Source: Sphaeroforma sirkka
Taxonomy: Eukaryota > Opisthokonta > Ichthyosporea > Ichthyophonida
DNA: 22,500 nt
Assembly: GCA_001586965.3 (NCBI GenBank)
Contig: LUCW03001575.1
Location: forward strand, 1 to 22,500
Direction of reading: 5' to 3'
Part shown: positions 8,614 to 17,352 of the stretch, one piece after another
How the letters are laid out: each line of letters opens with the position of its first letter
Numbering within the stretch: the stretch's first letter is position 1
Notes under the pieces: model-generated
What the model saw: only the letters and a program-made list of their open reading frames with translations
Database searches by the model: none
What the model was told of the DNA's origin: nothing
Translations under genes and position numbers: made by a program

Positions 8614-9719
8614 AGAGTTCCCGCTCTAATCCTGAGGATGAGGAAGTGAGAACCAGACATACTCGTCTCAGGCTATTACGCTCTGGTATGCAAGTCCTTG
8701 AGGACCGTCTATTGAATGACTCTGACCTTGACGATAGGAAAGTGGATAACATTCGCTATCTAATCGATAACAAGAGAAAGGAAATAGACACCATCTTGGC
8801 ACTAACAGCCCGTAGCACTGAGCATGAGCCTCGTGAACACTTAGAACCAAGCTTTATAAAGCAGCTAGGTAGCGCGAAGGTTGAGGTTGATTTCTCTACT
8901 AATGAGAGAACAGTGGAGACACTGAAGGCCTTTGACCAACTTAAGGAGTCTGCCAGCCTTAAGGATAAGCAGATGATGAATACCATTATTCATTTCTGTG
9001 AGTCAGAGGAATGGAAAACTATCTCGAAGGCCTATGAGACCAACTGGAAAGCCCTACCTTGGCGCCAGTTGCATGAGAATATACTTAACGCGTTCTTTGA
9101 AGATGCACGTGACCGTGAACTTCTAGAGTCTCGCAAGTTCTTTGCGAACGATACCACTATTCGAGGTGCTCTAGCTCATATGACACATATGAATACTCGG
9201 ATGGGTGGTCGTACCTATACTGGCGAATATTTATTAATTTGTCAGATGATGGAGACTCTGGGAGTTAACCTCTTTAAGAAAGTCAATGATGGCATCATCG
9301 CCTATGGTGATTTGCGATCTATGCCTTGGTCTGTCTTTGAAAAGATAGTTTACAAGCATACCAATCCCTCTACTAGAGTACTTAGTACCACGAGCTACAC
9401 CCAGCCCACTAAGCGATACGCAGTAGAGACTAATACTGCGCGTAGTACTAAGAAACCTCGCACTACTACTGGAGGGGGTACTGGCTCTACTTCTACCGAA
9501 CCGAAAGGTGAAAAGAAGATGAGAGCGCCTTGCAAGAAGTGTGGTTACAACCTCACAAAACGTAATGGCAAGTGGAATGGTAGACACGACCCTGTTAAGT
9601 GTGCACCAGGCAAGCCAGATTTTGGACACTATATGAAAGAGTGTGCTATTTGCAAGGGTACTAACGGTTGGCACAAAGAGGATTGCAAGGACTTACCGGA
9701 CGTCCAAGTTAAGCACTGA
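8385..9719 (+). CDS. gag: Gag, capsid-like and nucleocapsid part
   Basis: The frame is open from before 8331 and the first Met is at 8385; whether translation starts there or by joining the N-terminal part is unknown. Residues ~135-330 form the conserved capsid-like region also preserved in the left copy. The end carries two Cys/His arrays: C383-x2-C386-x14-H401-x4-C406, and C420-x2-C423-x6-H430-x3-C434. The second is a relaxed version of the CCHC zinc knuckle (usual spacing C-x2-C-x4-H-x4-C) that binds genomic RNA. The frame ends at TGA 9717-9719 and pol continues in the same frame. Confidence 0.82.
   Translation: MFTTKPVITGERENISKFNLYSSDATIDHPLDKPNPVRGYDRMELDEAYHPRNIEPHLPTNPGNHDFGNRYTSTSLESSRSNPEDEEVRTRHTRLRLLRSGMQVLEDRLLNDSDLDDRKVDNIRYLIDNKRKEIDTILALTARSTEHEPREHLEPSFIKQLGSAKVEVDFSTNERTVETLKAFDQLKESASLKDKQMMNTIIHFCESEEWKTISKAYETNWKALPWRQLHENILNAFFEDARDRELLESRKFFANDTTIRGALAHMTHMNTRMGGRTYTGEYLLICQMMETLGVNLFKKVNDGIIAYGDLRSMPWSVFEKIVYKHTNPSTRVLSTTSYTQPTKRYAVETNTARSTKKPRTTTGGGTGSTSTEPKGEKKMRAPCKKCGYNLTKRNGKWNGRHDPVKCAPGKPDFGHYMKECAICKGTNGWHKEDCKDLPDVQVKH
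9717..9719 (+). promoter_or_regulatory. In-frame TGA between gag and pol, possible readthrough site
   Basis: Gag and pol share one frame and are separated only by this TGA, with context CAC TGA CAG. The antisense copy has the same CAC TGA CAG (TGA at 575-577) with the same spacing to the GCACTAGAGCAAGATTATG block. The ATG used as the pol start here (9729) is ATT in that copy. This pattern favours expression of pol by stop-codon readthrough, as in gammaretroviruses, over a separate start. Confidence 0.5.
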
Positions 9720-9728
9720 CAGTACCAT

Positions 9729-12700
9729 ATGTGTGCACTAGAGCAAGATTATGAGAAAATGTTCAATAAAATCTATACCAAAGGAGATGAACGTATCTTT
9801 CAAACAGTTTTCGTAAATGGAGAAAAGGTTATGGCACTATTTGATCCAGGGGCTGAAGTCTCTGCTATCTCACGCCGAGTAGTCTACGCTACAGATATGG
9901 CTGTCCATAACGAAACAACTGATTTAATCTTGGGAAATGGCAAAGTTACTACTTGCGAACAAGCCATTGACTATGCACACATAATGCTGTCAGATAGAAG
10001 AGAAGTGAAGACTCACCTAATCGTTACAGACATGTCTCAGAAATACGATTTAATTATAGGTATGACTGATCGTCTCAGTTTAGGTATAACACTCACTGGT
10101 CTGCCTAATGGGCTAGACCCGAATAAAGATCAGTCAGATGATAATATGTTAAAGATACCTAAACCTCCGGAAGGTGAAGCAAAGGATATGATTCCGCACT
10201 TCACCGATATAATTATGGACTTAATTATACAAAACAGGAAGATTGCAATAACTGACTGGTGTATGTTTAAGTTCTCTAACGGGTACGTTAAGCTTGACTT
10301 AACAAACGTCGACTTCTCTAAGTTAAAGTGTCCTTCACATAACTACGTGAGTTGGAGACACAAAGACGTTGTCAAAACCCAAATCGAAGATTGGTTAAAA
10401 CAGGGTCTAATTGAAATCAATTATGATGCAACCCCAGTTAACTTAGCTCTCTTAGCGGTCGATCAATATAAATCTGATGGAACGTTTAGTAAAACAAGAG
10501 TAGTACTAGACCTGTCGCCAATCAACAAACTAATTCCGCAACATAGTTTTCCCTTACCTAAGATAAGCGAGATACTACGCAAAATGGAGGGTGCGACTAT
10601 CTTTTCCAAGATAGACTTAAAAGCTGCATTCCATCAACTACAGATATATGAGCCTCATAGGAAATACTTTTCCTTTACTTGGCAAGGTAAGAAGTACCAG
10701 TTTAAAGGTGCACCTGAAGGCTTACACATGTTACCTTCTTTCTTCCAACAAGTTATGATGGAACTATTTGCGGACCTGTCGTATAATGTATCAGTCTATT
10801 TAGATGATATAGTTATCTTTACAAAGACAGCACATGAACATGCTAAACTCGTTAAAGAAGTCTTAAAGCGACTTAATCATGCTAAACTTAAGATTAACGA
10901 AGACAAGTGTTCTTTTGCTAAAGATACCATACACTTACTTGGCTACAAAGTATCTGCAGCAGGGGTAGAAATTGATCCTGGCAAGAAACAGTTTCTGTTG
11001 GATTTATCAACACCAATTACTGGAAGAGATGTGAACTCTGTGTGTGGGTTTGTTAACTTCTTCTCGGATTCGGTACCGCATCTTTCTCATTACTTAAAGC
11101 CTTTCAGTCACCTACGGCTGCACAAAGGACCTTTGGGAAAGCTTTGGACTAAAGAATGTGATGATGCATTTAAACTAGTCAAAAGTAAAGTAATGGACGC
11201 ACCCATCATGCAGTACCCTGTGGATGGTGTCCCATTCCAAGTAGCAACCGACGCTTCAGATCGAGCGGTAGGTGGAGTTCTTTACCAAACGATAAATGGT
11301 AAACCGCGCTACATACAATTCTTTAGCAAGAGTTATAATAAGAGTCAATGGAATTACCCTACCGTTACACAAGAGCTCCTTGCTATAGTTACTGCGCTAA
11401 GACAGTTTAAAGACTACCTTTATGGAAGTTACTTTACTGTCGCCTGTGATCAAAAGTCTTTAACATACTTAAAAGATATGAACCCTGATTCACAGTTGGT
11501 GAGCCGCTGGCATGACATTATTGCCAAGTTTGCTTTCAATATAACACACATACCAGGAATACATAACCATCTTCCTGACATGCTCTCTCGACTTGTGCCC
11601 GACTACCAGAAAACAGTCAAGGAGTTATTAGCAACCGATTGGATGCTAAATAAGAAATGGTTTAACCTCGCTCAATCACGATGGGGTCCATTTACTGTTG
11701 ATATGCTCGCCGTAGAACAAAACAAACAGGTTTCTGAATATAGGTCGTTGACTCATCCTAAAGGTGATGCATTTCAGCTTGACTTATCAAAGCATAATGC
11801 GTGGGCTAACCCACCTTGTCAACTTATCGCACAGTTGTTAAATTATGTTAATATTACTAAATCTACCATTACGCTGTGTTGTCCCTTACGTAACTCCAAC
11901 CCATGGATACGTGATTTAATTAATATGATTCAAGACGAACCTATTTATGTCGACCGTGAAACCGACACGTTTTTGTATCAGGGATCCTATTCTATTAAGA
12001 AGACACCTTGGAAACACACCATTGTTTGTCGCATCGGTCCTGCAGGTACTACTAAGTGGAAACCCTCAACCGAATTCTTAGCTAAACTAGAGGAGTCTAA
12101 AGAGTTTGAACAAAAGCTCAAGACTCGTACAACACATGCACCCAACAAGATTGCAGTCGAGGTAATGCCGATTGAAACGGCATTAGAGCGTAAAAACATG
12201 GAACTAGATAAGGCCATGGATCAAAGACTCAAAACTCTAAGAGAACCTGAAGCTCGCACTCGACTACTTAAAGCGCTGCTTAAAGAACAGCCAGGTGTTG
12301 CGAAACAACTGAAGAAGATACTTCAACAATCCAATGTTGTCAATTATGTATCTCAGGACTCTACCCCTCCTGATACTGAGGTTGCCCTTTCCAACAGGAC
12401 TATGGTTCATCCAGCCAGCGTTACGCAGAATCTGACTGACTTAGAGGAGCTCGAAAGTAGAGTTAAAATAATACATAATTTAACGCATCGAGCATATGAG
12501 CATACTTATAAAATGGCTATTCGTGCAGGGCTTGATCACCCGGCGCTGAAAGAGACCATACGTGAAGTATACCGACGCTGTACTGATTGTGAAAAGAACC
12601 AGATCAAGCGATACGGTTGGGCACCCCTAAAAAATGTGACAGAAGACCAACCGATGCGCCGAGTCATAGTCGATTTGGTTAAACTCCCGCGATCCAAGCA

Positions 12701-12800
12701 TACTGGCGATGTATATATCTGTCATTTCTTATGTGTGGCTTCGGGCTATAACTTGCTTTATGCAATACCGAACAAACGTCCACAAACAGTGGCAGAATGA
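9729..12800 (+). CDS. pol: Pol: protease, RT, RNase H, methyltransferase-like domain, integrase N-part
   Basis: Numbering is from the Met at 9729. Protease: residues ~20-115, with DPG (39-41) where D-T/S-G is expected. Reverse transcriptase: ~245-430, with KIDLKAAFHQL (D296) and YLDDIVIF (D359, D360). RNase H: ~500-590, with D508 (ATDASD), E549 and D574. A further domain (~640-790) has VDMLAV (D658) and WANPPC (694-697), resembling the adenine-methyltransferase-like region after RNase H in DIRS-type and some gypsy elements. Integrase: zinc-binding H916-x3-H920...C951-x2-C954 and first catalytic D982. The frame is stopped by TGA at 12798-12800, but similarity continues in the same frame. Confidence 0.92.
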   Translation: MCALEQDYEKMFNKIYTKGDERIFQTVFVNGEKVMALFDPGAEVSAISRRVVYATDMAVHNETTDLILGNGKVTTCEQAIDYAHIMLSDRREVKTHLIVTDMSQKYDLIIGMTDRLSLGITLTGLPNGLDPNKDQSDDNMLKIPKPPEGEAKDMIPHFTDIIMDLIIQNRKIAITDWCMFKFSNGYVKLDLTNVDFSKLKCPSHNYVSWRHKDVVKTQIEDWLKQGLIEINYDATPVNLALLAVDQYKSDGTFSKTRVVLDLSPINKLIPQHSFPLPKISEILRKMEGATIFSKIDLKAAFHQLQIYEPHRKYFSFTWQGKKYQFKGAPEGLHMLPSFFQQVMMELFADLSYNVSVYLDDIVIFTKTAHEHAKLVKEVLKRLNHAKLKINEDKCSFAKDTIHLLGYKVSAAGVEIDPGKKQFLLDLSTPITGRDVNSVCGFVNFFSDSVPHLSHYLKPFSHLRLHKGPLGKLWTKECDDAFKLVKSKVMDAPIMQYPVDGVPFQVATDASDRAVGGVLYQTINGKPRYIQFFSKSYNKSQWNYPTVTQELLAIVTALRQFKDYLYGSYFTVACDQKSLTYLKDMNPDSQLVSRWHDIIAKFAFNITHIPGIHNHLPDMLSRLVPDYQKTVKELLATDWMLNKKWFNLAQSRWGPFTVDMLAVEQNKQVSEYRSLTHPKGDAFQLDLSKHNAWANPPCQLIAQLLNYVNITKSTITLCCPLRNSNPWIRDLINMIQDEPIYVDRETDTFLYQGSYSIKKTPWKHTIVCRIGPAGTTKWKPSTEFLAKLEESKEFEQKLKTRTTHAPNKIAVEVMPIETALERKNMELDKAMDQRLKTLREPEARTRLLKALLKEQPGVAKQLKKILQQSNVVNYVSQDSTPPDTEVALSNRTMVHPASVTQNLTDLEELESRVKIIHNLTHRAYEHTYKMAIRAGLDHPALKETIREVYRRCTDCEKNQIKRYGWAPLKNVTEDQPMRRVIVDLVKLPRSKHTGDVYICHFLCVASGYNLLYAIPNKRPQTVAE

Positions 12801-13304
12801 AGCTTTCACGTCTTTAATGACTTTGGTTTCCCCCGAGTACTATGTTCTGATAACGGTAGTGAGTTTTATACCAACGTAATGGAAGCACTTATACTCGTAT
12901 CAGGCATGACCCATAGGCGTGGTGTTCCTTACAAACCTCAAACGCAGGGTGCAAATGAGACACGTCATAGAGAACTTAAGAAACTCTTGCGTACCGCACT
13001 AGACGACGTTGAGGATATGTGGCCTTATCATTTGAAATGGGTTCAGACTCAAATGAAAAACTGCATGAATCCTCAAACTGGAACACTCCCGTTTCACTAT
13101 TTCTTTGGCCGCTATAGTGAATTACAAGCAACGTTTGATAAAACTGCGCCCGAGAAACACGTTACCCCGTGGCTACAAAAGATCGAGCATATGCAGAACG
13201 TTGTTTACCCCTGTTTACTCGAGCACAAGAATCGTGTCCCACTTAAAGCGTATGACCGATGGAATAACACTAAGAACATTGTTCAGTTCAAAGTCGGCGA
13301 TTAA
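12801..13304 (+). pseudogene. pol: Integrase catalytic core, continuation behind TGA
   Basis: Same frame as the upstream pol. It starts FHVFNDFGFPRVL and has SDNGSEF (D1041 in pol numbering) and, 35 residues further, ANE (E1077). With D982 this completes the DD35E catalytic triad of retroviral-type integrases. It ends at TAA 13302-13304 just after FKVGD, where related integrases continue without a break. The TGA at 12798 and this TAA are single-codon interruptions with no frameshift. Confidence 0.85.
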
Positions 13305-13685
13305 GTTAACATTATAAATCGAAACGCCAACGTTACCGAACTCTCTTCTAAGATGATAGGACCTTTTGTTATTTCCTACCATGATGAGAAGAGTGATACT
13401 TACGAAGTGAATAACATTGATGGTACTAGCGCAACCAATCTAGGCACTCACCGTATCCCTACCTCCGAACTCTCATTCGCTCGCTCATTTGATTCTGATA
13501 TACCAGTTATGGAGTCACAAGTCAAAGATATAATTGACAAAAAAAGCTACTGGGGGCTATGTAGAAATACGGCCTCCGGTCAGTCTAAAATATCAAGATC
13601 AATTGAGATAATACATTGGTTTTTTATTTGTATTTTAAATAATTTAGTACAAGCTCTTTTTTCCAATATTTCCAAAGTGTTCTAA
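13305..13685 (+). pseudogene. pol: Integrase C-terminus with GPF module, running into the LTR
   Basis: Same frame again. MIGPFVISYHDE (GPF at 13359-13367) fits the GPY/F module at the C-terminal end of many gypsy integrases, and TYEVNNIDG follows the family pattern. The frame has no stop before the 3' LTR starts at 13560 and only ends at 13683-13685 inside it, so the last ~40 codons are LTR sequence. Whether they are part of the native protein is unclear. Confidence 0.7.
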
Positions 13686-14157
13686 ATTCACTTTGATGGC
13701 TCCAATAGCCTGAGTATTTGGTATGACTCATCTACTTGGACCTATTTGAGACATTAGTAGATGTAGGATATTATAAACTAAATTTTATAATCTCCGAACT
13801 ACTACTTATAGATTTTGATCCTCCCGCCAATCTCCAAAATCCAATAAGTCTTTTTCTTTTTTTAACTTTTCTTCAGATGGAACTTTATTTATATCAGCTA
13901 ATGTATTAACGTGACTTACGTTATTATGTCTATTTACAAATTAGGCAAGTGGTCATGAACATTTAGTACTTCTAGTGAAAATTATTCAATAAAGAACAGC
14001 TAGAGGTACGCCCTGTGTGATCGAGGATATTTAGGCTCTTAACAAGAGGCAGTCCCGATCATTCTTACACAAGCTACCACTGCTAAATCCTAACTGACTA
14101 AATTGTATTTTAGTTTAATATAGTTTGAAACCTAGTAATTTTCCATCGAAATTTACA
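13560..14157 (+). repeat. 3' LTR
   Basis: 598 bases, TGTAGAAATACGG...AAATTTACA. By eye it differs from the 5' LTR in two extra T (in T-runs) and about four substitutions, hence roughly 99% identity. A purine-rich stretch (ACTGGGGGCTA and, further up, GACAAAAAAAG) precedes it and may serve as polypurine tract. Its AATAAA is at 13988-13993. Confidence 0.93.
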
Positions 14158-14350
14158 CTATCATCTCAAAAAGATTCAAGTAAATGAGTCATACCAAATA
14201 CTCAGGCTATTGGAGCCATCAAAGTGAATTTAGAACACTTTGGAAATATTGGAAAAAGGATTTGTATTAAATTATTTCAATACAATTAAAAACCAATGTT
14301 ATTTCATTTGATCTTGATTTTTTAGACTGACCGGAGGCCATATTTCTACA
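14158..14350 (-). repeat. Inverted LTR fragment, first ~190 bases
   Basis: Read on the minus strand from 14350 it starts TGTAGAAATATGGCCTCC and follows the first ~190 bases of the LTR, about a tenth of them changed. It is cut exactly where the 3' LTR of the intact element ends. It is older than the intact element and has the same orientation as the LTR piece at 2708-2780. The two may be the two ends of one LTR that was interrupted by the later insertions. Directly beyond 14350 LINE sequence begins. Confidence 0.85.
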
Positions 14351-15905
14351 GATCGTACTCCACTTTTGTGGCCTGTTGTATTCCCATGCGACCATTTGCA
14401 AACTACCTCGTAGGTTGCCTGGGAATACAACTCAACTCAATGGCCAGCACAAACCCATATCTCACCCGTCTGACGCAACCCGCCTGGTCCCACGACAAAC
14501 CATCACTGCGCTTATCTATGCCTACCTGAAAACTGTATACAAAATCTGAGGCGGGCGTACACTCGACCATGCAGCCCCCCGCCAAAGCTGTGATGACATT
14601 AGAAAAAACTCAACGAAACGCTGGCCCAACAAGGAGATTGCGGTAATGGCCCGGCGCGGCAATGATCCGGAGCCAATACTACTATCGACTGGTCATGGTC
14701 AAACCGCCAACCTAAAATTGGGACAAAAATAGACACGACAGCTTCAACCGCTGCTTTGAGTTTACACAAAGCTGGCTCTGTGCTATGTTTTTAACGAACA
14801 ATATGTACATGTTCACATTGCTCGACAACTGCATCGACGACTGTCTCTGCCCTGTCTGCCTCGGTGGTCACAAATTGACCACCAGTTACTTTGCCTGCAT
14901 TCAACAGTTGATCCGACGCATCCTGGTAGGCCCAAAACTGCCTCCAACTGGCCCTGGCCTTATCCAGCAATTACAGGAGCGCCACGACTTCCACGGTATC
15001 TGCACCCTCCATGAACATCTTGTATCTTTTCTCTAGCATGTAGAATAACCCCCATACCCACACTCATCTCTGACACATCAACAGATGTTTCTTATACATA
15101 CCCTGGCTAATCACGCTATTGAAGTACCGCTGCAAACATGAACGAGCGCCAAAAATTCTTGACCGCAGCATGGATGCACTACTGATCCCACTTGTCAATT
15201 CCACTAACGTAGACATCCTCCAATCTACCGCGGATCGTCTCCAGAAGGCTTACCAAGCAAAGCATAATGCAAACCTCTTCTCACCTAACCCGCAAATCCC
15301 GGCAAACGCTAATCTTTCCTGAACCACTACAGCGACTATGAGAGCCATACCATATGTTCATACATTGTAATATACATACTTGTCATTTGTTGAAATAAAT
15401 AATATTATCCCTACTTACAAATTTCGGTCCAAACCAAGTCATTGTGTCTGTTCGTTCCACCTATGTCAATTCCGATCCAGGCCAACCAGCACATACCGAG
15501 TGCATCCGTGGTCTGGTGCGGCATCGGTTCACCCCCAACCTCGCTCCTCAACCGAATTATGACGGATATCCTGGTCCTACTAGGCATTTCGTACTCTGCA
15601 CCAACCCATTCCACGGCACTACACGGTGCAGACCTGATCCGTACCACAAAGGTGGGTACGCTACTTATCAGGTCAGGTGGCACACACTCGATGGTGTCAA
15701 TTTTTTTGTCAGCACCGGCCTGAATTGACCCAGCGCATATCCTCCATCGTCGACTCACTTGGCCTAAGCTTCAAACGGGAATTTGCTGACGACTTCTTCC
15801 CATCGATCTTCCCCGAACCACTACAACGGCTATGAGAGACTTACCATATGTACACACATTATAACTAATATCATTTGAAATAAATAATTTCACCCCTACT
15901 ACATA
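14351..15905 (+). mobile_element. Second LINE fragment, plus strand, 5'-truncated and rearranged
   Basis: Begins with sequence matching the minus strand at about 4035 (CACTTTTG.GGCCTG) and follows the LINE down to the 3' tail at 15880-15905. Recognisable parts are SMASTNP and HDKPSLR (14430-14510), the Cys/His block CLCPVC (14785-15036), and the end SLGLSFKREF (about 15755-15785). Frames are interrupted throughout. It differs enough from 2781-7008, especially in the tail, to be a separate insertion or subfamily. A 289-base derivative of the same family is inserted at 15128-15416. Confidence 0.8.
15128..15416 (+). mobile_element. Internally deleted LINE derivative (ORF1 piece joined to 3' tail)
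   Basis: At 15127/15128 the LINE copy jumps from its 3' part to an ORF1 piece (CGCTGCAAACATGAACGAGC, matching 6890 downward on the minus strand) that runs to about 15312. There it joins the LINE 3' end (TCTTTCCTGAACCACTACAG to AATAATATTATCCCTACT). After 15416 the host copy resumes with ACAAATTTCGGTCC. The left LINE has no such insert between these two points. Its tail is closer to that of 2781-7008 than to the tail at 15815-15905. It looks like a short non-autonomous element; no clear target duplication is seen. Confidence 0.65.
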
Positions 15906-16203
15906 TTGAAGGCTTTATTCAAAATTCAGACCTCTCTGCGTATTTATGGCTGGCGACTAGAATCAGGGTGAATTTATAGAACATAAATATATTTAAAAAA
16001 AATGGAAATCAAAGCAGTAGTTATTTATGTATCGTCGGGTTTCCCATATATGTTTAAAAAAAAAAAAAGAAAGGATAGTGTCAGTGCGAAAACAAATATT
16101 ATCTGTGCATTTATTACTGTATTTATGACTCTATAGATTTTGTAGAACTTTCGACCTAAATTGAAACTATTTGAACCCCGTTTCGCTTTCAATAATAAGA
16201 TGT

Positions 16204-16270
16204 GAAATCTCATTGGCGGAAAGAATTATAAATATTATAAACACACAAGCTGCCGCTAATGAGATATTTC
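16204..16270. repeat. Imperfect inverted repeat around a TATA-like core
   Basis: The left arm GAAATCTCATTGGCGG (16204-16219) pairs with the right arm CCGCTAATGAGATATTTC (16253-16270), with one mismatch and a two-base gap. Similarity extends a few bases outward (ATGTGAAAT / ATTTCAT). The 33-base centre contains ATTATAAATATTATAAAC. Confidence 0.7.
16226..16243 (+). promoter_or_regulatory. TATA-like core promoter candidate
   Basis: TATAAATATTATAAA lies about 210 bases before the ATG at 16447, centred between the arms of an inverted repeat. It is the strongest TATA-like element in the upstream region. The transcription start is not known. Confidence 0.35.
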
Positions 16271-16446
16271 ATACTTTCCAGTGACGGCCTAATAGCCTTC
16301 AATAGCCTTCGTCGCCACAATTCTCTGCACTTCGTACGTTGTACTGCACTCAGCTATATGACAACAGGTGGACGCACCTTCGTATCCGTGTGCAAATAGT
16401 CTCAATGAACCTAGATTGAAACTTACAGCAGGCTTTACAAGTGATC

Positions 16447-17352
16447 ATGAGCGATTCAGAGTCGGACACTCAGCCCCTTCCGGTCAGCGGACCACGTCCG
16501 GCACCTCCGACCAAACCCAACCGCCCTGCAGCTGGCACACACGTACACGCACACACACCAACACCCCATGCAAGACCTACACCCGCCATTAGACCTCGTC
16601 CCGCATCCCGTCCCACGCCGTCAGCGGAAATAGGAATATCACAATCCCATGGCACAGCCGCAAAGCAAGTCGAGACCTCCGATGAGGGGGAAGGCGGCAA
16701 TTCAAACCCGCCCAGTGGCGATGGCTCGCTCGTAGCTAACAGAAGACCCACGGCTACGATGCCGAAAGACGCTAGGGAAGTTCGTGCTCGCGTTCAAGCC
16801 AAAGCAGAGGCACATAATAATGCGGTTGCCGAAGGCAGTGATGAGATGACAGTTCGAGGTGAGGACAAGGAAAAGGGAATAGAATCACATGATACGGATA
16901 AAAATACCGAACCCAGTGATATACACACCCCGGAAGGAGATACACAGCCTGTAAGTGGTATTACTGACAATGAAAAAAAGCATAGTGAATCACAGAATGG
17001 AGAGGACTCCGACAATCACCTTGATAAAGAAGACTCGGAAGGCACGACGACAACGGCTAGCGAAGTGCCCGAAGATGTCCCTGACAGTATCGGTGAGCAG
17101 ACCAAACATGAAGGCGAAGAAAATAAGGCGCATACAGAAGCCGTAGAAGAATCTGGTTCGAAAGTGAAAGACTCAGCCGACAGTAGCTCAAAGTCGTCGG
17201 TGAAAGTAGGAGACGGGACTGCAGATGTTGACACGATCACGGAGAGTCAGCCAACTGCGCCCAGCAGGACATCTAAGTCATTGGATGCTCGTCCTCAGAG
17301 CATCGCTGTATTTGGAAAGAGCCCGGCGCTTCATCCAGAGGATAATGAAAAG
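16447..17352 (+). CDS. Exon 1 of the adaptor-like gene
   Basis: 302 codons from ATG (MSDSESDTQPLP), ending EDNEK before the donor GTAGGC; phase 0. An upstream in-frame TGA (16417) limits the start. Pro-rich stretches (PRPAPPTKPNRP) come first, followed by a long acidic region. Confidence 0.7.

Larger units (their letters stand above)
7009..14157 (+). mobile_element. Complete gypsy-type LTR retrotransposon, 7149 bases
   Basis: Two direct LTRs (7009-7604 and 13560-14157) flank gag and pol in the order protease, RT, RNase H, methyltransferase-like domain, integrase. Integrase after RNase H is the Ty3/gypsy order. No env-like ORF is present. The LTRs differ at only about four bases and two one-base indels by eye, so the insertion looks recent. 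Even so, pol has two in-frame stops beyond the gag TGA and an altered protease motif. No target-site duplication is visible: GCATG precedes 7009 and CTATC follows 14157. The left flank is LINE sequence and the right flank is an inverted LTR piece, so one flank was probably rearranged. Confidence 0.92.
15906..16446 (+). promoter_or_regulatory. Upstream region of the adaptor-like gene
   Basis: About 540 bases without a convincing ORF, between the LINE tail and the ATG at 16447. It holds an A-run near 16056-16068, an inverted repeat at 16204-16270 with a TATA-like centre, and a perfect 10-base tandem repeat (AATAGCCTTC, 16291-16310). An in-frame TGA at 16417-16419 precedes the chosen start. CTTACAG at 16422-16428 could be a splice acceptor, in which case a non-coding first exon would lie further up. 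Confidence 0.45.

Noticed and set aside
7004..14162. Target-site duplication of the intact element
   Set aside because: GCATG before 7009 and CTATC after 14157 do not match, and shifting by a base or two does not help.
15128..15416. Target-site duplication of the LINE derivative
   Set aside because: The bases at both ends (GTACCGCT and CCCTACTT) share too little to call a duplication.
15442..15758. Three overlapping open stretches of about 93-115 codons on both strands
   Set aside because: The region is the LINE 3' part in a broken copy; its homology to 2900-3260 explains the openness, and no frame stands out as an independent gene.
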